64,000 nucleotides of DNA from JAGQVA01 sp033764335 (lineage in GTDB: Bacteria > Bacteroidota > Bacteroidia > J057): positions 62,001 through 126,000 of the forward strand of contig JANRJC010000020.1 of assembly GCA_033764335.1 (NCBI GenBank), in the 5' to 3' direction. Shown here piece after piece: positions 27,228 through 35,641 of this stretch. The position numbers were made by a program, and so were the translations under genes. Within the stretch, counting starts at the first letter, position 1. Each line of letters opens with the position of its first letter. The notes below the pieces were generated by a model, which was not told the DNA's origin, made no database searches, and was given only the letters and a program-made list of their open reading frames with translations.

Positions 27228-27980
27228 TCAATGTCTGTAACAACAGGCCGTGATATTGTCTTTGCCACCCGCTTCGTAGGCGGCATCAACGATCATCCGG
27301 CAAAGTTCCGGATTTTGGCGATTTTTTAAAATTACTTCCCGTATCTGTTCATCCGTGATTGCGTCCGGAACTCCGTCTGAAAAGGCAAAAAGTATGTCCC
27401 CATGTTCTAATTCATACGGCCCACCGACCGTGATGGTGATTTCCTCCGGGTTCACCCCAATGGCGGAAAACATCACATTCCGCCGGGGATGCGTTCGGGC
27501 TTCTTCTTCGGTAATCTGCCCCATGTCCAGCAGTTGCTGTACCACGCTGTGGTCTTTGGTCATTTGGGTCAGGTTGCCTTCCCGGTCAGACAAATAAACC
27601 CGGCTATCGCCAATATTGATCAAATGAAATCGCCCTCCGGCTATCATAAATCCCGAAAGGGTCGTTCCGCAGCCGTTATAGGCCGGATCATCCTGGCCTT
27701 TCTGATATACCCTCTCAGCTACAATCATTGCTGTATCGTAGAGGTATTGTTTTTCATCAACAATAAAGGGTTCCTTCTCGAAGGATTTTTTATATACCTC
27801 CACACACAACTCACTGGCAAACTCTCCATGCGCATGCCCCCCTACCCCATCGGCGACAAAAACCAGACGCCCGTTGAGCGTGTGAGGGGAGGCATACCAG
27901 GCATCCTGTTGGGACGGTTTTCTTCCCTGTATCGAATATCCCGAAACACGGGGCAGATGAGGTGAAAGATCAGTATTCAA
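27228..27980 (-). CDS. PP2C-family protein phosphatase
   Basis: 250 residues covering a whole PPM/PP2C domain: QQDAW (metal-binding Asp), VFVADGVGGHAHGE, GCGTTLSGFMI, INIGDSRVYL, MTKDHSVVQQLLDMGQI, RNVMFSAIG, FAFSDGVPDAI and GGKDNITA. These Mn/Mg-dependent enzymes remove phosphate from Ser/Thr and typically counteract Hanks-type kinases. The start is a TTG at 27980: no ATG lies in frame before the first catalytic motifs, and a stop lies 24 bases further upstream. It follows the large ATPase gene by 21 bases and is one base from the next gene. The kinase at 21394 is its obvious antagonist. Confidence 0.93.
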   Translation of the reverse strand: MNTDLSPHLPRVSGYSIQGRKPSQQDAWYASPHTLNGRLVFVADGVGGHAHGEFASELCVEVYKKSFEKEPFIVDEKQYLYDTAMIVAERVYQKGQDDPAYNGCGTTLSGFMIAGGRFHLINIGDSRVYLSDREGNLTQMTKDHSVVQQLLDMGQITEEEARTHPRRNVMFSAIGVNPEEITITVGGPYELEHGDILFAFSDGVPDAITDEQIREVILKNRQNPELCRMIVDAAYEAGGKDNITACCYRH

Positions 27981-28001
27981 TCGGTTTTCGGCTATTGAAG
28001 G

Positions 28002-31000
28002 TTAATTTTTGTAAATCTCGGGTACGAGGAATTTTTCGAGGAAACATATCCCCTCCAGTACAAGCATCGAATGTTTAAACTCAAAATTACTGCTGTTTTT
28101 TGCCTTTTTATATTCCGGATCGTTGGTAATGTAACCCTTCAGATAATTGGAAAGTTCCGCAGTCTTTTCTTTTAATCCCCGTGTATTGGAAATAATACCG
28201 GTCTGCGACGGGCCAACGAAATCCAGATAAATATCCAGAAACTTATTAAACTCCTGATAGGCCGAAGGAAATTTGAGTTTTAGGTTAAGGCTTTCAAAAT
28301 GTTCACTGGAAATCGTAGCAATATGCGGTACTTCTTCCAATTCATTACCCTCCTTGCGAATGGCAAAACCGGACTCACCAAATATGTCCGAATTGTTTCG
28401 GAGGTTATTTCCCAGTTTTACTCTTTCCTCTGCGGTAGCGGAAACCAAACCTTTTGCGACTTCAGACTTGTTGTCTTCGCGAATATCGTTTTGTTTGTAA
28501 ACCGTAATTTTTTCTCCACCCGAACCAAAACCCGCCTGAAGACAGCGAGTAAAATAAGCGGAAGCCATTTGTTTGCCCGGATAGGTGTCCAGCCAGTCAA
28601 AGATACGCCCTCCTTTTCCAAAGGGGAAAAGATTTACCTTGTTTACATCGCTGAGGAAAGGATAATCTTCGATGGTTTTGCGCAGTAATTGACCGCTGTA
28701 ATACAACAACAAACCCGTCATATAAGCCGGAAGGGCAAAAAGTGTCGGGTTGGTTCTGCCTAAAAATGCGTAAAAATGCTCAAATTCATTTCCCCGTAAC
28801 CGATCAAAAACGGCATTCAGGAAAAAGGGCGCATTCTCTGCATTGATCGTTTTAATATTCGGAATGGTGAGCGCTGATTTGGGGTTGTCATGGTAGCTGA
28901 CCAAAGCTCTGCGGAAACTTTCCGACTGGCGGGAAGCATCGGCAATCAAACCGGCGGCAAGGCGCAGGGAACTTTGTTTTACCAGCTTATAACCGCCCCC
29001 ATCGCTGAGGTCCATTGCAATCAGCAAAATATCGCTGGTGCTGCCGCCGACATCTATTCCTAAGAAGACATTATCCTCCTGTAAAGACACGCCCGTAGCC
29101 AGTGCGTAGTTGGAAACGGCTTCTGACTCCGTGAGAGGGGATTCGTCCAGCGTTACCGAAAAATTATCTATCGGCTGTATGGAGCTGACGATATTATGAA
29201 AAAGACCCCGATACTGTAATTGTTCACCATTGGTAAAGGATCCCGGGAAAGACCAGCGGAGTTTTTGGGGTCGGCAATTATTGGCATACAAATCCGCAAT
29301 AGACTTCAGATAAATCGCTTTCAGGTAGGCACTTTTTTTCTTATTATCTTTTTCTTCGGTCAGCCATTTCATACTATGGTGCAGGATACCGGCATTGGTT
29401 GTAATGCTGCGGCTATCCATACTTTTGATATGGATATTGGGTTCGAAAATGGGTACCCCTCCGGCGATTTCTTCTTCTTCCATTCCCGATACCAGGTATT
29501 GAGCGTTATGTTCATGTACCCACGACTTAATTTGCCCGTTGGGTGTGGTTTCGTTCTGGAAGAAATACAATTCATGAGGCATGGCAATTTTGAGATTGCC
29601 CGGATCGAGGTTTTCGGAGCCTACAAGTACCATACGCCGGTTGGAAAAAGGAATCGGTTTTACGTCGCTGCCATTTATTCGGGCATACTGTACGCAGGAG
29701 TTATTCGAACCAAAATCTATTCCCACCACTACATCCATAAATGAGCTTACCCGGCTTAGGTCTTTGATTTTGGTATCCCCCATCGAGTCATCTTCGGGTT
29801 TTTTGACAATAAGATACCCCACGACCCGTTCTTCTCCGTCAATATTTTTGCGGATTTCGAGACCGGCAACCGGCAGATTGGTTTTAATAATGTCGTATTT
29901 GTGAAACGAGCTGTCCAATGTTCCTCCGGGATAGGAAATCAGTTTTTCCACTTTTAGGATCGAGCCGGGCATTACCTGATGGGCATAGATAATTTTGCCT
30001 TTTTCATTGACCAGAATGCTCTGATCCGATGCTTTTTTGAAAAAAGGCACCATTTTCGTTCCCCGGTCTGCCTGAGGAAACTCCGAATACAGGTAATAAC
30101 TGTTCCAGCTTTCGGAGATAAAATTGGGCCATATAATGACTCTCCGGTCATTTTCCAGCGGCTGCATTTCGTATTCACGAGCCGTGAGGTTCATCTTTTT
30201 GTCGTCAATGACAAGATGCAACTCTACCACGAGCTTATAATCCGAAGGTTTTACATAACAGCGAAGCTCGTGATGATTATCTTTTGGCGTACCAATCAGG
30301 TCTCCGATCTGATTGCGGAAAAGGATAAGTCCTTTTTCGCTGAGTGGAATCGGGAAGTACAAAAACTGGGGCTCTTTTTCCGGTTCCCTCGGGTTGTATC
30401 CGGGATTAAGTACCTCCACAAAATGAAGAGCCGACTGCCGGAGGGGTTGTTTTTCATCCTCTTCGACAAACTCAATGATATAATCTTCATTCAGCAGAAT
30501 ATCTTTCGGATCTACCTCCACAATGCCGTCTTCTTTGCGAGGTTTAAACGAAACCCGCCCGTCGCGGAAGATATAGAGACTTTGTTTGACGTTAAATAGG
30601 CTGTGATACGGATCGGCAAAATTAAGGGCCGCATCCAGGGTTCCTTCGTCCACGATTCCGGTTCCGGTAGTTTTAATGGTTTGCTGCCATTTCCGCAGAA
30701 AATCCTTAAATCCGTCAAATTCCAGTCTCGGCTTATTGCCCCGATTGAGATTTACCTCTCGCTCAAAATCTTCAAAATGGTCGTTTATGTTTTTGATTAA
30801 CAGGTAGAGTTTTTGGAGTTGGTCTTTATTTCTTTCGATAAAAGGCAGCGGATCCACAAATGAGCCGTTGCGATACCAGGGCATGTCGGCAGTCTGAGAT
30901 AAGCCGGTATAGTCCACCGAAGTAAAAACGAGCGAATACGGGGAGGTCGCGCCAATCAATTTTCCGGCATAATAGATTAGCTGGGTAGCCGGTTTTTCAT

Positions 31001-31463
31001 CGGGATTTTCCTTGCGTTTCAGGGGATTGGTCCATAAGTCTTCATCCTCAAAAAGCATTCTCCCGAGGGCAGAAGGGATGTCAAACAACGAGTCGGCGGC
31101 GGCATAATTCATCGGGATGGGTTCGCTTACCCTAATTCGGTCAGGAAAAAGGGCAATACAGGCCATGATCCCTTTCCATTCGGCAACCAGACGGTCGTAA
31201 AACTCTACCAGCCCCGATTTTTTGATATTGGCTTCCAACTGGGTATAGGGGAAGGCAAAACCGAATAACCGGGCACGTGCCCAAGGGGTTGGAATACCGG
31301 AGACCAGGGTGTTCATCACCTCGGCATCCACTTCTTTATCTATATTAGTTTCGATTCCCTGAATATAGGGTTGCGCTTCATCAAACAGGTGCCATTCGCC
31401 TCGCTTACCGCTTTTGGAGGTCGAACTGTTTTTGATCAGTAACGCTTTGGTTTTGTCTGCCAT
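28002..31463 (-). CDS. Large Hsp70/actin-like ATPase with long N-terminal region
   Basis: 1153 residues. Residues 1-570 form an unknown N-terminal region of mixed strands and helices with no recognised domain. From residue 577 an actin/Hsp70-type ATPase is evident: phosphate-1 VVVGIDFGSNNSCVQYA (578-594), a proline-rich SFPGSF segment at 738, ESEAVSNYALATG (779-791, like the EPTAAA helix of DnaK), phosphate-2 NVFLGIDVGGSTSDILL (798-814) and the adenosine motif LFPFGKGGRIF (945-955). A helical C-terminus of about 190 residues follows. It lacks signal peptide and membrane segments, so it should be cytosolic. It is larger than DnaK and not of the DnaK subtype; SrfB-like ATPases are a possible comparison. 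It is the central gene of the operon, 21 bases from each neighbour. Confidence 0.78.
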   Translation of the reverse strand: MADKTKALLIKNSSTSKSGKRGEWHLFDEAQPYIQGIETNIDKEVDAEVMNTLVSGIPTPWARARLFGFAFPYTQLEANIKKSGLVEFYDRLVAEWKGIMACIALFPDRIRVSEPIPMNYAAADSLFDIPSALGRMLFEDEDLWTNPLKRKENPDEKPATQLIYYAGKLIGATSPYSLVFTSVDYTGLSQTADMPWYRNGSFVDPLPFIERNKDQLQKLYLLIKNINDHFEDFEREVNLNRGNKPRLEFDGFKDFLRKWQQTIKTTGTGIVDEGTLDAALNFADPYHSLFNVKQSLYIFRDGRVSFKPRKEDGIVEVDPKDILLNEDYIIEFVEEDEKQPLRQSALHFVEVLNPGYNPREPEKEPQFLYFPIPLSEKGLILFRNQIGDLIGTPKDNHHELRCYVKPSDYKLVVELHLVIDDKKMNLTAREYEMQPLENDRRVIIWPNFISESWNSYYLYSEFPQADRGTKMVPFFKKASDQSILVNEKGKIIYAHQVMPGSILKVEKLISYPGGTLDSSFHKYDIIKTNLPVAGLEIRKNIDGEERVVGYLIVKKPEDDSMGDTKIKDLSRVSSFMDVVVGIDFGSNNSCVQYARINGSDVKPIPFSNRRMVLVGSENLDPGNLKIAMPHELYFFQNETTPNGQIKSWVHEHNAQYLVSGMEEEEIAGGVPIFEPNIHIKSMDSRSITTNAGILHHSMKWLTEEKDNKKKSAYLKAIYLKSIADLYANNCRPQKLRWSFPGSFTNGEQLQYRGLFHNIVSSIQPIDNFSVTLDESPLTESEAVSNYALATGVSLQEDNVFLGIDVGGSTSDILLIAMDLSDGGGYKLVKQSSLRLAAGLIADASRQSESFRRALVSYHDNPKSALTIPNIKTINAENAPFFLNAVFDRLRGNEFEHFYAFLGRTNPTLFALPAYMTGLLLYYSGQLLRKTIEDYPFLSDVNKVNLFPFGKGGRIFDWLDTYPGKQMASAYFTRCLQAGFGSGGEKITVYKQNDIREDNKSEVAKGLVSATAEERVKLGNNLRNNSDIFGESGFAIRKEGNELEEVPHIATISSEHFESLNLKLKFPSAYQEFNKFLDIYLDFVGPSQTGIISNTRGLKEKTAELSNYLKGYITNDPEYKKAKNSSNFEFKHSMLVLEGICFLEKFLVPEIYKN

Positions 31464-31484
31464 GTGAGTAATTCGTCAAAAATC

Positions 31485-33068
31485 TTATGAAAAACTATAC
31501 AAATCACAAAAGGTAGCGTACATCCTTCGGGTCAGCTTTTCGCATTTGTTGCTGATGTTGGGATCGTCCTGGTATTTGATAAAAGCATCTTTGAAAGAGT
31601 CAAAGGCTTTTGTCGCTGAATCTGAAAAAAAGCCGGTATTGTAGGCATGTTTTTCAAAGTCGGACTTAAAGAGTTTGCTGTTGTAGGTAAATTTCCGCAA
31701 TTCGCGGGCACTTGTGCTGCTGAAGACATCGGAGCGAAAAACGAATTTGTCCCCACCGCCGCTGGAATTGTACAACTGCCGGAGCCATCCGTCCACTACG
31801 GCTTCTTCATTCAGTCGGAAGTGGAAATAGTTAAAATATTTGTGCATCGCTTCCACCTCACGGGGGTCAATGTCCTCATAACCAATGATATTGTTTTTCT
31901 TCAAATCGCCGTTTTGTGCCGAAGCATAAAACCAGGCGACATTAACCATAAAAGACATTGCCACAAGCATCCCAAAGCGTTTGGCCAGTTTTTCGACCTC
32001 TTCCGGCGCGACAAAGTCGGCAAATTCCAGCACCCCATCCTCCCGCACGGTGCGGTAATAATATTTTACCCCCTGAGGATCGCCTTTAGTTCGTTTGAGT
32101 TCGTCCACCGATGAGCGGAAGAAGTCATAAGCAGCAAATGCGGCAAATAATTCGATGAAATGGGAGTCATTTTCCTGATGTGCGCCCCCGGTCAGTGTTT
32201 CTGATTCGCCGTGGCTGGTCTGAAAATCCAGTCCGGGTGTGCCCAGCATATAAAATTTCTGGTATGTTTGTTTGACGGTTTTGTCCTCATTGTAAAACAT
32301 CATTGCCGCCTGGGAGTTGAGGGCAAATTTATCGGCAGTAGCCACCACCAGTTGCCGAGAAACATAATCCGAGCTGGGAACCTTAAACGAAAAGTAACTC
32401 GTCAGCAAAATGGCTCCAAAAAACGTTTCTTTCAGCGACGATCCGGGCATAAGGATTCGGGCGGCTTCGGCAAATGCTTTGGGAATAACGGGGATAGACG
32501 ACGCGCCCGTTCCTCCGAAAACCGATCCCATCACAAATACTTTTGCCTGACCCGCCGTAACCAGAGCAGTGATAAACTTGGCCAGTTGCCCGTCATGGTT
32601 AATCCGAACTTCCTCCAGAATATTGTGGTGCATCAAAAAGGAACCGAGATTGGTCTGAGCACGATAACCATGTTTAAGGTCAAACTCACGGGTGTTTTTC
32701 GTAAGAAGCAGTTCGGCCAAAGCCGCCTGATCTTTGCTTTTGTATTGAAGGTCCCCGTATTTGGTGATGCGGGAAAAATTACCCGTGTCCTGACGCGAGT
32801 AGTCGGGGCTAAACTGGTAATAATTGATTTTGGCAGAAAAAAAAGTATCCTTCAGCGCGTGCTGTTCTTTGTTTACCCCTTTGCATTTGGAATAGGTATC
32901 CACCAGGTCGTATAGGCGGCGAAAATTTCCATTTTCCCGGTCGGTATCCAATGCCAGCATTTCGACCGTTGTGCCATCAAACATGCCCATTGCGCAAAGG
33001 TGAACGAAGGATTCCAGGCAACGCATTCCTGTCCCGCCAATACCGATAATAAATATTCTTTCATCCAT
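31485..33068 (-). CDS. Tubulin/FtsZ-like GTPase-fold protein
   Basis: 527 residues. The N-terminus IFIIGIGGTGMRCLESFVH (5-23) is a nucleotide-binding loop like the first Gly loop of tubulin-like proteins. The segment VFVMGSVFGGTGASSIPV (177-194) matches the tubulin signature GGTGSG with Ala-Ser at the end; this is the phosphate-binding T4 loop. A TVEMLALDTDRENG segment (34-47) fits the T2 region. The pattern fits the bacterial tubulin-like family (Tubulin_2) rather than cell-division FtsZ, which has a different C-terminus. Polymerisation is not shown by sequence. The next gene starts 21 bases downstream, and the membrane protein ends 29 bases upstream. Confidence 0.8.
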   Translation of the reverse strand: MDERIFIIGIGGTGMRCLESFVHLCAMGMFDGTTVEMLALDTDRENGNFRRLYDLVDTYSKCKGVNKEQHALKDTFFSAKINYYQFSPDYSRQDTGNFSRITKYGDLQYKSKDQAALAELLLTKNTREFDLKHGYRAQTNLGSFLMHHNILEEVRINHDGQLAKFITALVTAGQAKVFVMGSVFGGTGASSIPVIPKAFAEAARILMPGSSLKETFFGAILLTSYFSFKVPSSDYVSRQLVVATADKFALNSQAAMMFYNEDKTVKQTYQKFYMLGTPGLDFQTSHGESETLTGGAHQENDSHFIELFAAFAAYDFFRSSVDELKRTKGDPQGVKYYYRTVREDGVLEFADFVAPEEVEKLAKRFGMLVAMSFMVNVAWFYASAQNGDLKKNNIIGYEDIDPREVEAMHKYFNYFHFRLNEEAVVDGWLRQLYNSSGGGDKFVFRSDVFSSTSARELRKFTYNSKLFKSDFEKHAYNTGFFSDSATKAFDSFKDAFIKYQDDPNISNKCEKLTRRMYATFCDLYSFS

Positions 33069-33097
33069 AGCCGGAATTTGTGAATAGGTAGGTTATT

Positions 33098-33544
33098 TTA
33101 TTTTTTGGAGGGGAACCAGGTTCCCAGTTTGGTTTTGCGAAAAACCTTCGACATTACGAAAGCCAGTACAAAGTATAAAATACCACTGATCGCTACGGAA
33201 ATCAGGGCTGCCTGCTGCAACTCTGCGGCTTTTTTACCGGTAAGGTCACTGGTAATCAGCAAACTGATGACAAACATCAGCACCACCACCAGTATGCCCA
33301 TGAAGAGCAATCCGATTCTTCTTTTACCAGGATCCGTGGGGTTTTTGCCCGGTTCATGGGGAATAAGAAAGGCGATAAGCATCGCTATTCCGAGAAATAG
33401 AATGGCAAATAACACCCCGCTGAAATAAACCTCCAATTTCAGGTTGTCCACCATCTTAGGGGTGACATTGGCCGGGTTGTCAAATATGAGATCCCACAAG
33501 TGAATCACGCGGGAAGTCTGTAAAAGGAAAAATGATTTTATCAT
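33098..33544 (-). CDS. Small three-helix membrane protein of the kinase cluster
   Basis: The ATG at 33544 (MIKSFFLLQTSRV) gives 148 residues and leaves a 25-base gap after the lipoprotein gene; a TTG 42 bases earlier would overlap it. Three hydrophobic helices are visible: about 42-65 (VYFSGVLFAILFLGIAMLIA), 80-98 and 112-134. The C-terminus is basic (FRKTKLGTWFPSKK). No family was recognised. Placed between a lipoprotein and a tubulin-like protein, it could link the envelope and cytosolic parts of the system; this is inference. Confidence 0.68.
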   Translation of the reverse strand: MIKSFFLLQTSRVIHLWDLIFDNPANVTPKMVDNLKLEVYFSGVLFAILFLGIAMLIAFLIPHEPGKNPTDPGKRRIGLLFMGILVVVLMFVISLLITSDLTGKKAAELQQAALISVAISGILYFVLAFVMSKVFRKTKLGTWFPSKK

Positions 33545-33569
33545 GGCGGAAATCAGGATGTGTGGTGAA

Positions 33570-35192
33570 TTAATAAGGTAAACCAAAGGTGATATAATAA
33601 GTGTAAATCAACTTATTCTGAGGTTTGAGTTCGCGCATAGCCAAACGGATGCTTTCACTCACTCCGGTATAATCTTCGTTCTTATAGGTCCAGGTCAGTA
33701 CATCAAAATTCTGACGTCCCTCACTATATTCAACATTTTTGATGTAAAGATCTATCCGGCAATGGCTCATGCCGTACATTTCGTCCACGTTGAAGTTTTC
33801 GGCGGGTTTAATGGCAATTTTTGCCGTGCTGAACTGTTTGTCATCCACCGAAATTTTCGATTCTTCATGCAATCCGAAAACCTCTTTCAGTTCTCTTCCC
33901 CCGCTTTCATCGGTTGTAAAAACACAAGCGCCCGAATCCTGGCAGTTAGACCAGGGATTGCACCAGTAAGTTTGTTTTTTGCCCTCTTCATCTTCAAAAG
34001 TTACCGATTTTGCCTGCCCACATTTCAGGTAGTTGATGTAATCATTAAACGGCCCGGAGAAGTCTTTCACCTTAATCTCCAGATCCGCTACCTGATAGTT
34101 GACAAACTCATTGGTAAATAAAAGGTCGTAAAACAATTTGTTGCGCTCTTCGAAAGCACTATTCAGTTCTTCATTGTATTCCCCCTGCTCAAAGCCGTTC
34201 AAAAAGTTTTTGAAGTTTTCTTCGTCTTCAATATGAATATGTTCAAAACCCTGAGCCAGGCTGCGATTGAGTGAATAATCCACTACCCAATCCTTAAAAG
34301 TTGTGCTAAGTCCGGCTTCGATGGAAGGGCGGCCTCGGTCCACTTCGGTAAGACCGTAGTCGGAAAGCGTAAATTTCAGGTGGTGATACGCATCCGCTTT
34401 TTTGATGTCGGCAGTGGACTCAAGATAGGCTTCGATGAGGCTGTTTTCTTTTTCGGCAGTGAGACGTGGGGTAAAAAATATAAAAAACAATCGCTCTTCT
34501 TTTACCGTTTTCACCACAAAATCCAGTCGGTTTCCCTCGCTCAGCCATTGTTTAAAGGCCGTCTGTGCCCACGGGAATTTCGGATCAACCACGCCCTTAA
34601 CATTTTTATTTGCCAGTTCACCATCGGTAATTAAGACGCTCTCCCGATCGTGATTGCGCACAATGGTTTCGGCTGCGACATCGAGCGGCGCGTAATTATT
34701 GGTGGAATTGTAATTTTCCGGGCTGCGGACATAGGTCTGGATTCTGCCGCCGATGGATTTAGGCAGTTGCTCAATTTCGTTACCCGCAGCGGAAGAGAGC
34801 CGAAAATATTCGGCCTTTTCACCGGACACGAGATTGACCAGATCGGTGAGCAGCCCGGCATCGTCTTCGGCTTGGGCGACTTTGTAGTTCATACCATCGG
34901 ACATATCCAGGTAAATATCCACACGGTCGAGAACCTCTTTGGCGCTACCGCTTTGTTGACTGATTTGATGAAAACCTTCGATCAGTTGCTGGTAGCCTTT
35001 TCCTTCAGAAAGGTATTCACTACAGAAATTTTCGTCCACTTCGGCAATCTGCGTTTCACACATATCGCAGATCGCTTCTCCGCAGGAACATTCCGTCGAA
35101 GGACAGGGATTTTTGCTACATCCTGAAAAAATTATCAGGGGAAAAAAGATAATCCGGCAAAATAAACAGAAACCTCGGGATGATTGGTTCAT
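33570..35192 (-). CDS. vWA-like lipoprotein heading the kinase-cluster operon
   Basis: The ATG at 35192 (MNQSSRGFCLFCRIIFF) gives 540 residues; a TTG four codons earlier is possible. A lipoprotein signal ends in IIFSGC, followed by a Cys-rich stretch (CPSTECSCGEAICDMCE), then a domain of von Willebrand factor A type. VDIYLDMSDGMNY carries a DxSxS-like MIDAS start (Asp-Met-Ser-Asp-Gly), NYAPLDVAAETIV supplies the middle strand and helix, and ESVLITDGEL matches the strand ending in the conserved Asp. The second half, about 260-540, has no known domain and contains four to five further cysteines (YWCNPWSNCQDSGACVF), so it is probably exported and disulfide-bonded. It is the first clear gene of the six-gene operon. 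Confidence 0.72.
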   Translation of the reverse strand: MNQSSRGFCLFCRIIFFPLIIFSGCSKNPCPSTECSCGEAICDMCETQIAEVDENFCSEYLSEGKGYQQLIEGFHQISQQSGSAKEVLDRVDIYLDMSDGMNYKVAQAEDDAGLLTDLVNLVSGEKAEYFRLSSAAGNEIEQLPKSIGGRIQTYVRSPENYNSTNNYAPLDVAAETIVRNHDRESVLITDGELANKNVKGVVDPKFPWAQTAFKQWLSEGNRLDFVVKTVKEERLFFIFFTPRLTAEKENSLIEAYLESTADIKKADAYHHLKFTLSDYGLTEVDRGRPSIEAGLSTTFKDWVVDYSLNRSLAQGFEHIHIEDEENFKNFLNGFEQGEYNEELNSAFEERNKLFYDLLFTNEFVNYQVADLEIKVKDFSGPFNDYINYLKCGQAKSVTFEDEEGKKQTYWCNPWSNCQDSGACVFTTDESGGRELKEVFGLHEESKISVDDKQFSTAKIAIKPAENFNVDEMYGMSHCRIDLYIKNVEYSEGRQNFDVLTWTYKNEDYTGVSESIRLAMRELKPQNKLIYTYYITFGLPY

Positions 35193-35323
35193 AAAATCAA
35201 ACAATTGATTATATGAGCAATTTAAAAAATATATTTACTCTCCGGATAATCCGGACGTTTATTGCCTGATTTTTTTTATAAAACTCTGCCAAAGAACCGA
35301 ATCTCTGGTCAAATGCTTCAAAA

Positions 35324-35584
35324 TCAATCGCCTTCTTCCGTCGCAAGCTCCCGAATCTCGCGGGAAAGCGACTGATAGTTGCGAATAATTTCATGCAGAC
35401 GTTCAAATTCGGCCTCCATTTTCCAGCCGGAAATATTGGCTACTGCCTGAATCATCAAAAGCGTATTGGTTGCATCTCGATCACTTTCCGGACTCAGTCC
35501 ATGTCGCTCTTTTAGTTGAATAGCGAGAATATTTGAAGAAGAAACAGATGTAGGCAAGGAAGGGGAAATATAGGAAACAGCCAT
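35324..35584 (-). CDS. Small helical hypothetical protein
   Basis: The ATG at 35584 gives 86 residues (MAVSYISPSLPTSVSSSNIL...). The C-terminal half is charged and helical (MEAEFERLHEIIRNYQSLSREI), suggesting a short coiled coil. No family was recognised. It lies 131 bases upstream of the vWA-like lipoprotein gene on the same strand and might be the first gene of that operon, or a small independent gene. A second open frame (35209-35394) continues past its stop, so a frameshift cannot be excluded. Confidence 0.45.
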   Translation of the reverse strand: MAVSYISPSLPTSVSSSNILAIQLKERHGLSPESDRDATNTLLMIQAVANISGWKMEAEFERLHEIIRNYQSLSREIRELATEEGD

Positions 35585-35641
35585 AGGATTATTTCTCCTG
35601 TGACGTATCAAATAACATGCCAGCAGAAAGGAGAAAAATGC

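Noticed and set aside
35209..35406. Short minus-strand frame with a plausible segment IDFEAFDQRFGSLAEFYKK
   Set aside because: It overlaps the end of the 86-residue gene in another frame. A frameshifted continuation of that gene is possible, but the evidence is too thin to call a gene or pseudogene.
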